A DNA stretch of 64,000 nucleotides, from NCBI GenBank assembly GCA_031271345.1, contig JAISVX010000005.1:21450-85449 (forward strand). Direction: 5' to 3'. This document shows, one piece after another, positions 19,957 through 28,868 of this stretch. The stretch comes from Lactobacillaceae bacterium (GTDB lineage Bacteria; Pseudomonadota; Alphaproteobacteria; RF32; CAG-239). Made by a program: the position numbers and the translations under genes. The notes beneath the pieces are model-generated. The model was not told where the DNA came from. It did not search any database and saw only the letters and a list, made by a program, of their open reading frames with translations. The stretch's first letter is position 1. Every line of letters begins with the position of its first letter.

Positions 19957-20436
19957 ATGCTCTCTTTTAGAAATAAACTGACTCCGCAAGACCCTGAAAA
20001 CATTAGAGTTATTGCACAATCTACAGGTTTCTTTGATGAAAAAGATACCGAACTTAGCGCGGATATTGCACAATATATATTAGAAGAAGGCGACGACGAG
20101 GAACATGAGTTCATCTTTGCTGAGGATGACGACAAAACCGTAGCATTCGCATGTTTCGGCATGGTTCCTGATTCAGAAGCTTCATACGAGTTATATTGGC
20201 TGTCTACTCTCAATGAATATCGCGGTAAAGGAATTGGCAAAGAAGTTATTGCAAAATTGCTTAACGACATCAAAAAAGCAGGCGGCAGAAAACTGTTTTT
20301 GAAGACCTGCGGCACTGATAAATATGCCCCTACCCGTATGTTTTATGAGAAATGCGGCTTTAAGCTGGAAGGCGTACTAAAAGAATATTATGACGAAGAT
20401 GAAGACTGTTATATATATTCTTACAAATTTCATTAG
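19957..20436 (+). CDS. GNAT family N-acetyltransferase
   Basis: STLNEYRGKGIGKEVIAKLL acetyl-CoA binding motif. Confidence 0.85.
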   Translation: MLSFRNKLTPQDPENIRVIAQSTGFFDEKDTELSADIAQYILEEGDDEEHEFIFAEDDDKTVAFACFGMVPDSEASYELYWLSTLNEYRGKGIGKEVIAKLLNDIKKAGGRKLFLKTCGTDKYAPTRMFYEKCGFKLEGVLKEYYDEDEDCYIYSYKFH

Positions 20437-20466
20437 AAAAAGCCCCTCAAATGAGGGGCTTTTTTA
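20437..20466 (+). terminator. Intrinsic terminator
   Basis: AAAAAGCCCCTCAAATGAGGGGCTTTTTT. Confidence 0.8.
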
Positions 20467-20664
20467 TTGGTATCTCCACATTCGTGGATCAAACATCGCA
20501 TTTGTTGTCACAATAAGCGCGCCATAGCCAACCGTATATAAAAAATCTCGCTCACTGTAGCTATATCCTTCCACTGGTTTTTCATGCTTAACATAAACAT
20601 TTTTCTCTCTGCTCGCGCAGGAAGATATTAGAATCAGCATAAATATCAGTACCAGTTTTTTCAT
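20464..20664 (-). CDS. Small lipoprotein, unknown function
   Basis: MKKLVLIFMLILISSCAS lipobox, 66 aa. Confidence 0.6.
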   Translation of the reverse strand: MKKLVLIFMLILISSCASREKNVYVKHEKPVEGYSYSERDFLYTVGYGALIVTTNAMFDPRMWRYQ

Positions 20665-20747
20665 AGTCCTCCTGTTTGGATTATACCGAACATTATCGCC
20701 ACTATAATTAGCATTTAGGGAAAATATTATATGATGATGGATTGAAA

Positions 20748-21047
20748 GTCAAACAATCCCTAAAAATGGCGGGTCGCCCCGCCAATCACTCGTTCTTTCC
20801 GATTATTCGCGCCGTCAAACAATCCCTAAAAATGGCGGGTCGCCCCGCCTGGTGAGTTTATTAGTGCTTATTATAGCTAGTCAAACAATCCCTAAAAATG
20901 GCGGGTCGCCCCGCCTATAGCTCAAAGTATGTCACGAGGTTTACAGTCAAACAATCCCTAAAAATGGCGGGTCGCCCCGCCTATAAAATCAACAAAAGCC
21001 GCCTTGTCAAAGTCAAACAATCCCTAAAAATGGCGGGTCGCCCCGCC
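20748..21047. CRISPR. CRISPR array: 5 identical 36-bp repeats, 4 spacers of 30 bp
   Basis: Repeat GTCAAACAATCCCTAAAAATGGCGGGTCGCCCCGCC at 20748, 20814, 20880, 20946 and 21012; four different spacers, each exactly 30 bp. Confidence 0.97.
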
Positions 21048-21057
21048 CAATTCAGAG

Positions 21058-21082
21058 CAAACTGTTAATATAACAGCGTTTG
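21058..21082. other. Bulged inverted repeat between CRISPR array and neighbouring ORF
   Basis: CAAAC-TGTTA-ATA-TAACA-GC-GTTTG. Confidence 0.5.
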
Positions 21083-21139
21083 AACATAATTCTTCATTAA
21101 AAAAATAAATTTTTTCGAATGAATTAAACATAAAATACC

Positions 21140-22603
21140 TCATTTTTTTCTCAAATTCAAGTTCTTGTTCGTTTTTTTTGAACTTCTCTGGTTGACCTTT
21201 TTAGCTGCTTCAAATTCTTTCTTAAGAACCTGCCGCAAGAAATTGAGCCATTTCCATTTACCAACTTTAACATCATCTTCCCTATTATTCAAATTCTCCC
21301 GTAATTTTTCCACCTTTGCCTTTACCGCAGTTTTGATGTCTTTTTTTGTTGTCCTAATTCCGCCTTCCGGCATTGGAACACCAACCCGCACAATTTTTTT
21401 GTTTTCAGCGTAATCTTCTCGCCTTTGCTTATCGATTACCAGATACATCCAATCTTTGCTATTAATCTGCGCCTTCAATGCTTTAAGAAAATGATTTTTT
21501 ATTTCATTTGGATTCCTTAAAATATGCTCCCTATAAAACGTATCGAAAAAATCCAAAATAATTTTTATATTATTACAAAAATCTGTGGCATAGGAAGTAT
21601 TTTCTTTAGAAAACAATCTGGAATGAGAAATATTGTTGCTTAATGAATGGCTTGGTGAGTTTTTTATTTTCTTTATTATGGGCTTATTCTCTTCTTTTTT
21701 CTTTTCTAATGTGTCTAATATTCCATTTTCATAAACAACAAAATAACGCCAAAAAACAGCATTTATTTCCAAAATAAACTCGAATATCCTTACTCTTTCA
21801 TCAAAAGAAATTTTATCTATTTTCTTTTTATCGGGTTCCAAATAAATTTTTTTGATAATTCCCTTGCATTTTGCCAGATTATACTTACCGATAAACTGAT
21901 ATTCCCGAATAAAACTTAGCAATGCATAACTTTCAATACATTTTTGCTTGTATTTGATATTCTGATATTCTTTTTTCGTATTCTCATCAATTTTTAATGC
22001 AATATTTTCAATATGCTTTCGCTTTATATCTTCTGCATTTTTACGGATTTTTTCCAGACGTTCATGAAATTTCTTATATAGGCAGTCTGATTTGACTTTT
22101 TGATTAATCTCATTCGAAAACCTGCCTGGCAAAAACACAAATAAAGACTGTAACGATTTTTCAAAATTGAATTTTTTGACAATAATTTTCTTATCATTGT
22201 TTAATGTGACTTTGCCATATTTAAGAAGTCCATGCTCAAGAAGTTGCCTCAACAAGTAGACATGCCCTATCATCTCCATGAACTTGTCTTTGCGATTTCC
22301 GTTATCAATTAACAATTCTTTATACACATATTCCGCAAAATCCTGTGAGAAATAGACCGTGTCATAATATTTTAGAAAATTTGTTGTTCCAAAAATATCC
22401 AAATTATCTGGATACTCCGCATTTTCCAAATCTTCTTCGGAATCTATCCAATCTTCAACTTTTGGATATTTTTTATAAACTTCATCTTTCCTGTCGTTGT
22501 TTTTTGCTATAAATTCAAAGAAATGATAAAGCAACATTCTATCCAAACGAGATATAATCGTTATAATATAAGAACGAGTCTTTTGGGAAACAATCTTCGT
22601 CAT
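21140..22603 (-). CDS. Uncharacterised 487-aa protein; candidate miniature HEPN (Cas13-like) CRISPR effector
   Basis: Only CRISPR-adjacent unknown ORF; basic C terminus; RQLLEH (aa 119-124) and RMLLYH (aa 22-27) match Rx4H; no HNH or RuvC-type motif recognised by eye. Confidence 0.5.
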   Translation of the reverse strand: MTKIVSQKTRSYIITIISRLDRMLLYHFFEFIAKNNDRKDEVYKKYPKVEDWIDSEEDLENAEYPDNLDIFGTTNFLKYYDTVYFSQDFAEYVYKELLIDNGNRKDKFMEMIGHVYLLRQLLEHGLLKYGKVTLNNDKKIIVKKFNFEKSLQSLFVFLPGRFSNEINQKVKSDCLYKKFHERLEKIRKNAEDIKRKHIENIALKIDENTKKEYQNIKYKQKCIESYALLSFIREYQFIGKYNLAKCKGIIKKIYLEPDKKKIDKISFDERVRIFEFILEINAVFWRYFVVYENGILDTLEKKKEENKPIIKKIKNSPSHSLSNNISHSRLFSKENTSYATDFCNNIKIILDFFDTFYREHILRNPNEIKNHFLKALKAQINSKDWMYLVIDKQRREDYAENKKIVRVGVPMPEGGIRTTKKDIKTAVKAKVEKLRENLNNREDDVKVGKWKWLNFLRQVLKKEFEAAKKVNQRSSKKTNKNLNLRKK

Positions 22604-22606
22604 ATC

Positions 22607-24364
22607 TTAAACCAATTTAATACGAAGTTCCTTAAGTTGTTCTTCTGAAACGACGTTTGGCGCCTGCATCATTAAGTCTTGAGCCTTGCCGTTCATCGGG
22701 AACAAAATAACCTCGCGGATGCTCGGCTCGTCGGCAAGAAGCATAACGCTTCTATCAACGCCGGGAGCGCAGCCTGCGTGCGGTGGCGCGCCATATTTAA
22801 ATGCGCTAATCATGCCGCCAAATTTGCTGTCAACGACCTCTGGTCCATAACCGGCAATCTCAAACGCTTTATACATAATCTCCGGTCTGTGGTTGCGGAC
22901 GGCTCCTGACGAAAGCTCGACGCCGTTGCATACAATGTCATACTGATATGCTAAAATATCCAGTGGATTTTTGTTCAGCAACGCGTCCATACCACCCTGG
23001 GGCATGGAGAACGGATTGTGGGAAAACTCAATTCTTCCTGTTTCTTCATTCTGCTCAAACATGGGAAAATCGACAACCCAGCAAAAACGAAAAGCATTTT
23101 TTTCGATTAAATCCAAATCTTCTCCAAGTTTTGTTCTTGCGCGTCCCGCGAATTTTGAAACTTTTTCTTCTTCGCCAATAACGAAAAACACTGCATCGGT
23201 ATCACCAAAATTCAAAGTTTTACAAATCTCATTGAGCTTTTCCAACGAAAAGACTTTTGCAACACCTTTTACAGTTTCTTTTGCAAATGCAATATATGCC
23301 ATCCCCCCCATATCGTTTTCTTTTGCATAGGCATCCATTTTATCAAAGAATGAACGTGGTTTTTCTGCAATGCCTTTAACAACAATTGCTCTTACCTTTT
23401 TACCTTCTTTAACCATATTATCATATACGCCAAAACCGCTGTTCCCAAACAACCCGGTCGCATCCTGGATTATCAGCGGGTTTCTCAAATCTGGCTTATC
23501 GTTGCCGTATTTAAGCATAGACTCTCGAAACGGAATTCTGACAAAAGGATAATCGTCAACCTTTCTGCCGTTTGCAAATTCTTTAAACACTCCTCCCATA
23601 ACGTGTTCTACCGCAGTGAAAACATCTTCCTGCGTTGCAAAAGACATCTCTAAGTCGAGCTGATAAAACTCTCCCGGAGAACGATCCGCGCGGGGGTCTT
23701 CATCTCTAAAACATGGCGCGATTTGAAAATATTTATCAAACCCAGACACCATTATCAACTGCTTAAACTGCTGAGGAGCCTGCGGAAGAGCATAAAATTT
23801 CCCCGGATTAACGCGGGAAGGCACCAAAAAGTCTCTTGCACCTTCTGGAGAAGAGGCCGTTAAAATCGGCGTTTGATATTCGACAAACCCCTGCTCTGTC
23901 ATAAGCCTCCTCATCGCGGCAATGACTTTTGCGCGAAGCAAAATATTGTCGTGAAGCTTTTCGCGTCTTAAATCCAAAAAACGATACTTCAAGCGTAAAT
24001 CTTCCGGAGCATAGTCATCTATCGCTATTTGAAAAGGAAGAACATCCGCTTCCGAGTGTACTTCGACTGATTTTACCTGAAGCTCAATTTCGCCTGTCGG
24101 CATATTTTTATTCGCATTGCCTTCTCTCGCGACAACGGTTCCTGTCAAACCGATAACAGACTCTGCTCTAATATCCTTGATACTGGAGAAAATATCTGAC
24201 GAACTATCAATTACACACTGAGTAATGCCATAATTATCACGCAAGTCAATAAAACATAGATTTCCCAAGTTTCTTTTGCGATGTATCCATCCCGCGATTT
24301 TAACTTCTCCGCCAATATCTGACAAGCGAAGTTCTCCACAATTATGCGTACGATAAGCGTTCAT
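22607..24364 (-). CDS. aspS: Aspartate-tRNA ligase
   Basis: [43 protein letters not shown]; class II motifs [10 protein letters not shown] and [14 protein letters not shown]. Confidence 0.97.
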   Translation of the reverse strand: MNAYRTHNCGELRLSDIGGEVKIAGWIHRKRNLGNLCFIDLRDNYGITQCVIDSSSDIFSSIKDIRAESVIGLTGTVVAREGNANKNMPTGEIELQVKSVEVHSEADVLPFQIAIDDYAPEDLRLKYRFLDLRREKLHDNILLRAKVIAAMRRLMTEQGFVEYQTPILTASSPEGARDFLVPSRVNPGKFYALPQAPQQFKQLIMVSGFDKYFQIAPCFRDEDPRADRSPGEFYQLDLEMSFATQEDVFTAVEHVMGGVFKEFANGRKVDDYPFVRIPFRESMLKYGNDKPDLRNPLIIQDATGLFGNSGFGVYDNMVKEGKKVRAIVVKGIAEKPRSFFDKMDAYAKENDMGGMAYIAFAKETVKGVAKVFSLEKLNEICKTLNFGDTDAVFFVIGEEEKVSKFAGRARTKLGEDLDLIEKNAFRFCWVVDFPMFEQNEETGRIEFSHNPFSMPQGGMDALLNKNPLDILAYQYDIVCNGVELSSGAVRNHRPEIMYKAFEIAGYGPEVVDSKFGGMISAFKYGAPPHAGCAPGVDRSVMLLADEPSIREVILFPMNGKAQDLMMQAPNVVSEEQLKELRIKLV

Positions 24365-24510
24365 TTTTTTCCTCTTTGGTTTAAGTGCTTAGACCTATAT
24401 TTCTATTATTAAATTATGCTAAAAGCAATTAAAAAATATGAATTTTTCCTTGCTTACAACAACAAAATGGGGTTAATTATGAGTAGAAAATATATTTTAG
24501 GTTATACGAT

Positions 24511-25671
24511 ATGAAATTAATTGAAAAAACTAAAGATTTAAAAAGCTTTTGCAAAGAGTTAAGCACGCAAAAATTTATTACCGTCGACTTAGAGTTTTTA
24601 AGAGAAAAAACATACTATGCCAAACTCTGCCTTATACAAGTCGCATACAAAGGTGATTCCGCAATCATCGATCCGCTTGCGGAAGATATAGACTTGACTC
24701 CGTTTTTTGAAGTTTTGGACAACAAAAGAGTTTTAAAAATCTTTCACTCCAGCAGACAAGATATTGAAATAATATATAACCTAACAGGAAAAATCCCGTC
24801 GCCGTTATTTGATACGCAGATTGCGGCTATGGTCTGCGGGTTTGGAGAATCTGTGGGCTATGAAAGTTTGGTAAAGAAAATTTTGAAAACCGATTTGGAT
24901 AAAACATACCGCTTGTCAAACTGGAGCAAAAGACCTCTTGATGATACGCAGCTGGAATATGCTTTGTCGGATGTTACGCACCTGGTTAATGTTTATGAAT
25001 ATATGCGCGATTATTTGGAAAAAAACAACCGAATACACTGGCTGGATGAAGAAATGGAACACCTGATGGATCCAGAAACATATATTACCAATCCAGAAGA
25101 AGCCTGGCAAAAAATCAAACACCGCTCCCACAACCCCAAATATCTGACGATGCTTAGAGAACTGGCGGCGTGGAGAGAAAGAAGAGCGCAAAGAAAAAAT
25201 GTTTTAAGACAGTCTGTAATTAAGGATGAGGCTCTCTTGAACATTGCCGCGGTTGCGCCGGAAACCCATGAAGAGCTGGAAGAAATAAGAAACATGAGAA
25301 AAGATATTTTATCAGGCAAAATTGCTGATGAAATAATTGAAACCGTAAAAAAAGCCAAGGAAATTTCGCCTGAAAATTATGTGAAATTAAAAAATGAAAA
25401 AACTAACCCGGCTTTTTCATTCGCGCTCTATGAGTTATTAAAACTTCTGCTCAAAATTATCAGCCAGGAAAAAGGCGTTGTCGCAAAACTTATTGCCTCT
25501 GACGAAGACATAAAAGAGTTTTCTTCCGCAAATGACGATGAGACATCAATATTAAAAGGCTGGAGATATGAAATTTTTGGAAAGGAAGCCTTAAAACTTC
25601 GAGAAGGAAAAATAGATATTTCTTATAATCCGAAAAAAAAGAACATAAATATGAAAGAAGCCTCAGTTTGA
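24511..25671 (+). CDS. rnd: Ribonuclease D
   Basis: ITVDLEFLREKTYYAKLCLIQ...HSSRQDIEI...LSNWSKRPLDDTQLEYALSDV DEDD exonuclease motifs. Confidence 0.92.
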   Translation: MKLIEKTKDLKSFCKELSTQKFITVDLEFLREKTYYAKLCLIQVAYKGDSAIIDPLAEDIDLTPFFEVLDNKRVLKIFHSSRQDIEIIYNLTGKIPSPLFDTQIAAMVCGFGESVGYESLVKKILKTDLDKTYRLSNWSKRPLDDTQLEYALSDVTHLVNVYEYMRDYLEKNNRIHWLDEEMEHLMDPETYITNPEEAWQKIKHRSHNPKYLTMLRELAAWRERRAQRKNVLRQSVIKDEALLNIAAVAPETHEELEEIRNMRKDILSGKIADEIIETVKKAKEISPENYVKLKNEKTNPAFSFALYELLKLLLKIISQEKGVVAKLIASDEDIKEFSSANDDETSILKGWRYEIFGKEALKLREGKIDISYNPKKKNINMKEASV

Positions 25672-25701
25672 GGCTTCTTTCTTTAGTTCCCATAATCCTT
25701 A

Positions 25702-25992
25702 TTACATCTTATATGGTTTATTATACATTGTTTCTATAAGCGTTATCAGCTTTATTGCTTTATCGCTCTGTACAGAGTAAAAAATTGTCTGCGCAGCGCG
25801 CCTTGTTTTAACAATTTTTTCAGTCCTTAATATTGCCAAATGCTGCGACAGTGAAGATTGGCTTAAGCCTACTATCTTTCCTAAATCCGTCACATTTAAT
25901 TCATTTCCCATCAAAGTATAAACTATTTCCAATCTCTTTTCATTAGATAGAGCCTTTAGAAGTCTTACTCCCGCTTTAAATGCCGTTTTCAT
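25702..25992 (-). CDS. ArsR-family HTH regulator
   Basis: RLLKALSNEKRLEIVYTLMGNELNVTDLGKIVGLSQSSLSQHLAILR. Confidence 0.88.
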   Translation of the reverse strand: MKTAFKAGVRLLKALSNEKRLEIVYTLMGNELNVTDLGKIVGLSQSSLSQHLAILRTEKIVKTRRAAQTIFYSVQSDKAIKLITLIETMYNKPYKM

Positions 25993-26138
25993 ATCTTTTC
26001 CCCTTCTATAACAAGTATTTCTAATTTAGCATATAATGAAGGAGCAGAACAGTTGTGGCTCGACCAATTGATATATGTACTTTATGGTCTAGACATAAAG
26101 TTTATATGAATATAATATATCATCAAAGGAGACAAAAT

Positions 26139-26378
26139 ATGGGAAATGATGATATAAAAAACTTAAATTTTGAAGACGCTTTGCTGCAGCTTGAGAATAT
26201 TGTCAGAGAGTTAGAAGCGGGAAGAATCAAACTTGACGACGCCGTAGAAGCTTATGAAAAAGCCGTGAAATTAAAACAATTCTGCGAAAATAAATTAAAA
26301 GCGGCACAGTTGAAAATTGAAAAAATTGAAATAAAAGACGGCGAGATAAAAATATCACAATTTGAAGAAAAAGAATAA
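26139..26378 (+). CDS. xseB: Exodeoxyribonuclease VII small subunit
   Basis: LNFEDALLQLENIVRELEAGRIKLDDAVEAYEKAVKLKQFCENKL; start trimmed to the internal ATG. Confidence 0.88.
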   Translation: MGNDDIKNLNFEDALLQLENIVRELEAGRIKLDDAVEAYEKAVKLKQFCENKLKAAQLKIEKIEIKDGEIKISQFEEKE

Positions 26379-26379
26379 G

Positions 26380-27279
26380 ATGGAAAATATACAAGAAATT
26401 ATAAAAGGGTATTCAGACAAATTTAATTCAAATCTATTGGAACTGTTTAACACCACGCATGGATATGAGAAAAAAACCGTTGAGGCGATGCTTTATTCCT
26501 TAACAAACGGAGGGAAAAGGCTGCGGGCTTTTCTTGTTTTTGAAACCGCAAAATTATTTGGCATTCAATTTGAAAAATCTTTCAGAGTTTCCGCCGCATT
26601 GGAAATGATACATGCATATTCACTGATACATGACGATTTGCCGGCTATGGACAACGATGTTATGCGCAGAGGAAAACCCACATGCCATATCCAATTTGAT
26701 GAAGCCACCGCGATTTTGGCCGGGGACGGTCTGCTAACATATTCTTTTGAAATATTAAGCGATAAAAAAACCCACGAAAACCCTGAAATAAGATGTAATC
26801 TGATACAGCGCCTCGCAAATGCCGCCGGCGCATATAACGGCATGATAGCGGGACAGACTCTTGATTTATACGCCGATAACTGCCCAAAAGAACAAAAAAA
26901 TGAAAGCCTTATAAAGCATATTGAAGAGATGAAAACCGGGCGTTTAATAAGATTTGCCTGCGAGGCCGGCACAATCCTCGGACAAGCCAATGAAGAACAG
27001 TTTAAGGCATTAATAAAATATGCGCGAAATATCGGCATGGCTTTTCAAATTGCCGATGATATTCTTGATGCGGAAGGAGACCCAAAGCTTGTAGGGAAGA
27101 CCCTGCAAAAAGATAAAGACCAGGGAAAAGTCACTTTTGTAACTTTATACGGCATAGACAATGCAAAGGAAACCGCTAATCAATTAATTAACGAAGCGAA
27201 AAACACCGTTGATATTTTCAAAGACAAAGCCAAGAACTTAAAGCTTTTGGCTGACTATATAATAAACAGAAAATATTAA
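26380..27279 (+). CDS. ispA: Farnesyl/polyprenyl diphosphate synthase
   Basis: LIHDDLPAMDNDVMRRGKPTCH and FQIADDILD aspartate-rich motifs. Confidence 0.92.
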   Translation: MENIQEIIKGYSDKFNSNLLELFNTTHGYEKKTVEAMLYSLTNGGKRLRAFLVFETAKLFGIQFEKSFRVSAALEMIHAYSLIHDDLPAMDNDVMRRGKPTCHIQFDEATAILAGDGLLTYSFEILSDKKTHENPEIRCNLIQRLANAAGAYNGMIAGQTLDLYADNCPKEQKNESLIKHIEEMKTGRLIRFACEAGTILGQANEEQFKALIKYARNIGMAFQIADDILDAEGDPKLVGKTLQKDKDQGKVTFVTLYGIDNAKETANQLINEAKNTVDIFKDKAKNLKLLADYIINRKY

Positions 27280-27326
27280 TAAAAAAAGCTCTCAAACCGA
27301 GAGCTTTTTTTATTACTTGAACGTTC

Positions 27327-28040
27327 TTATTTCAAAGCGTCAATAGCACTTTGAAGATCTCTTGGTTCAAAAGACTGAACCACTTTGTTGCCAAGAATAA
27401 CTGTAGGAACGCCCTGAACTTGAAGAGCTGATGCTAAAACAGAATTTTCGGTTAAAACAGCTCCGACATTTTCAGAATTCAAATCAGCTTTATATTTTTC
27501 AACATTAACGCCGACTTTTCCAGCCAACTCGTCAATTTTCTCTTCAGTTAATTGTCCTTCATAGCCGAAAAGAGCATCGTTAAGTTCTGCAAATTTTCCT
27601 TGTAAATTTGCCGCCATTACAGCTTTAGCCGCATATTCAGAAATAGGACCTAAGAACATTAATGGTTTAAATACAAATTTAGCGTCCGGATTTCTGTCAG
27701 ACAACTCTTTAATTGTAGGATATAATCTGTGGCAGTATCCGCAAGAATAGTCATAGAACACAACTAAAACCGCTTTAGAGTTTTTGTCTCCGATAAAAGG
27801 ACTTGAAGCGTCGTTATATAATACGTCAGCATTATTTTTTATTGAATCTTCCAAAGCCTTTAATTGTTTTTCCATTGCAACTTTTTCATAGTTTTGCAAA
27901 GCATCTATTACTAATTCAGGATTTTTACTTAAAACCTCGGCAATTTTCTTTTCTTTTGACAAGCAGCAAAGAGTACACATAGTTATCGCTACCAAAGATA
28001 AAACCAAAGCCAAAGTTGATACCAAATTACCTTTTTTCAT
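27327..28040 (-). CDS. DsbA-family thiol:disulfide oxidoreductase
   Basis: VVFYDYSCGYCHRLYP CxxC motif; N-terminal TM; GVPTVILG. Confidence 0.85.
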   Translation of the reverse strand: MKKGNLVSTLALVLSLVAITMCTLCCLSKEKKIAEVLSKNPELVIDALQNYEKVAMEKQLKALEDSIKNNADVLYNDASSPFIGDKNSKAVLVVFYDYSCGYCHRLYPTIKELSDRNPDAKFVFKPLMFLGPISEYAAKAVMAANLQGKFAELNDALFGYEGQLTEEKIDELAGKVGVNVEKYKADLNSENVGAVLTENSVLASALQVQGVPTVILGNKVVQSFEPRDLQSAIDALK

Positions 28041-28208
28041 TATATAATTTCCTTAAGGTTAAAGTTTATTTTAAATACCTATTTAATCTAATCAATTATA
28101 TATTTCTTTACAAGAGAAATTTATAAGATTTGCCCCCCTATTTTTGATAACTGTTTTTTCATAAATATTATATATAATAAGCTAAAACAGACTGCGAAGA
28201 GGGAAAAA

Positions 28209-28868
28209 ATGTTTGATATAAAATTATCAATATTCTCAAAGAACAAATCTCTAGAGAAAAAAATAGACTTATTTCATGATAAGCTGATTGATGTAACGAT
28301 GATTTTTAAAAAAGCGATAAAAATCTTTCTTACAGAAAAAAGAAGCGAAGACTATAAAAAGCTCAGCAAACAAATTAAGCAGATAGAACATGACGCCGAT
28401 ATATTGAGAAGAGAAATAGAAAACGACTTATATACCAAAAATCTGATACCCGATTTAAGAGGAGACGTCCTGCAATTGGTAGAAAATCTTGACAGGGTTG
28501 TTAACAGGTTTGACGAGGTTACGTACAAATTCTATATTGAGCAGCCAGACATTCCATCCGAATATCATATAAGGCTGTCAGAATTATGTTCTCAGGTTTC
28601 CGAATGTGTCGAAAACATGGTGATTGCTTCGCGCTCTTTCTTCAGAAACACCAGCGCCGTGAGGGATTATGCCCAAAAAGTTTATTTCATCGAAAATGAA
28701 ACTGATATTTCTTCTGGAAAATTAAAAGAAGCTCTTTTTGACTCTCCGCTCGCTTTAGCCAACAAACTTCAAATTAATGCTCTTGTTTCTGCCGTGGCGG
28801 ATATTGCCGACATTGCTGAAGACTGTATTGACGAACTACTAATTTTTGTTATTAAAAGAGATGTTTAA
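28209..28868 (+). CDS. DUF47 / PhoU-like phosphate transport regulator
   Basis: Helical DUF47 pattern IEHDADILRREIENDLYTKNLIPDLRGDVLQLVENLDRVVNRFDE; next to PiT transporter. Confidence 0.85.
   Translation: MFDIKLSIFSKNKSLEKKIDLFHDKLIDVTMIFKKAIKIFLTEKRSEDYKKLSKQIKQIEHDADILRREIENDLYTKNLIPDLRGDVLQLVENLDRVVNRFDEVTYKFYIEQPDIPSEYHIRLSELCSQVSECVENMVIASRSFFRNTSAVRDYAQKVYFIENETDISSGKLKEALFDSPLALANKLQINALVSAVADIADIAEDCIDELLIFVIKRDV

Noticed and set aside
20690-20747. CRISPR leader/promoter on the left of the array
   Set aside because: TATAAT at 20703 has no well-spaced -35; insufficient evidence to fix array orientation.
21165-21413. 82-aa ORF on + strand antisense to the candidate effector
   Set aside because: Hydrophobic antisense by-product of a Lys-rich gene; no ribosome-binding site or family.
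21140-22603. CRISPR-adjacent ORF as Cas9, Cas12/TnpB or a Csm6/Csx1-type accessory
   Set aside because: No HNH motif, RuvC-type D/E/D motifs, TnpB zinc finger or CARF-like Rossmann motif recognised; size too small for Cas9. Remote similarity cannot be excluded without structure prediction.
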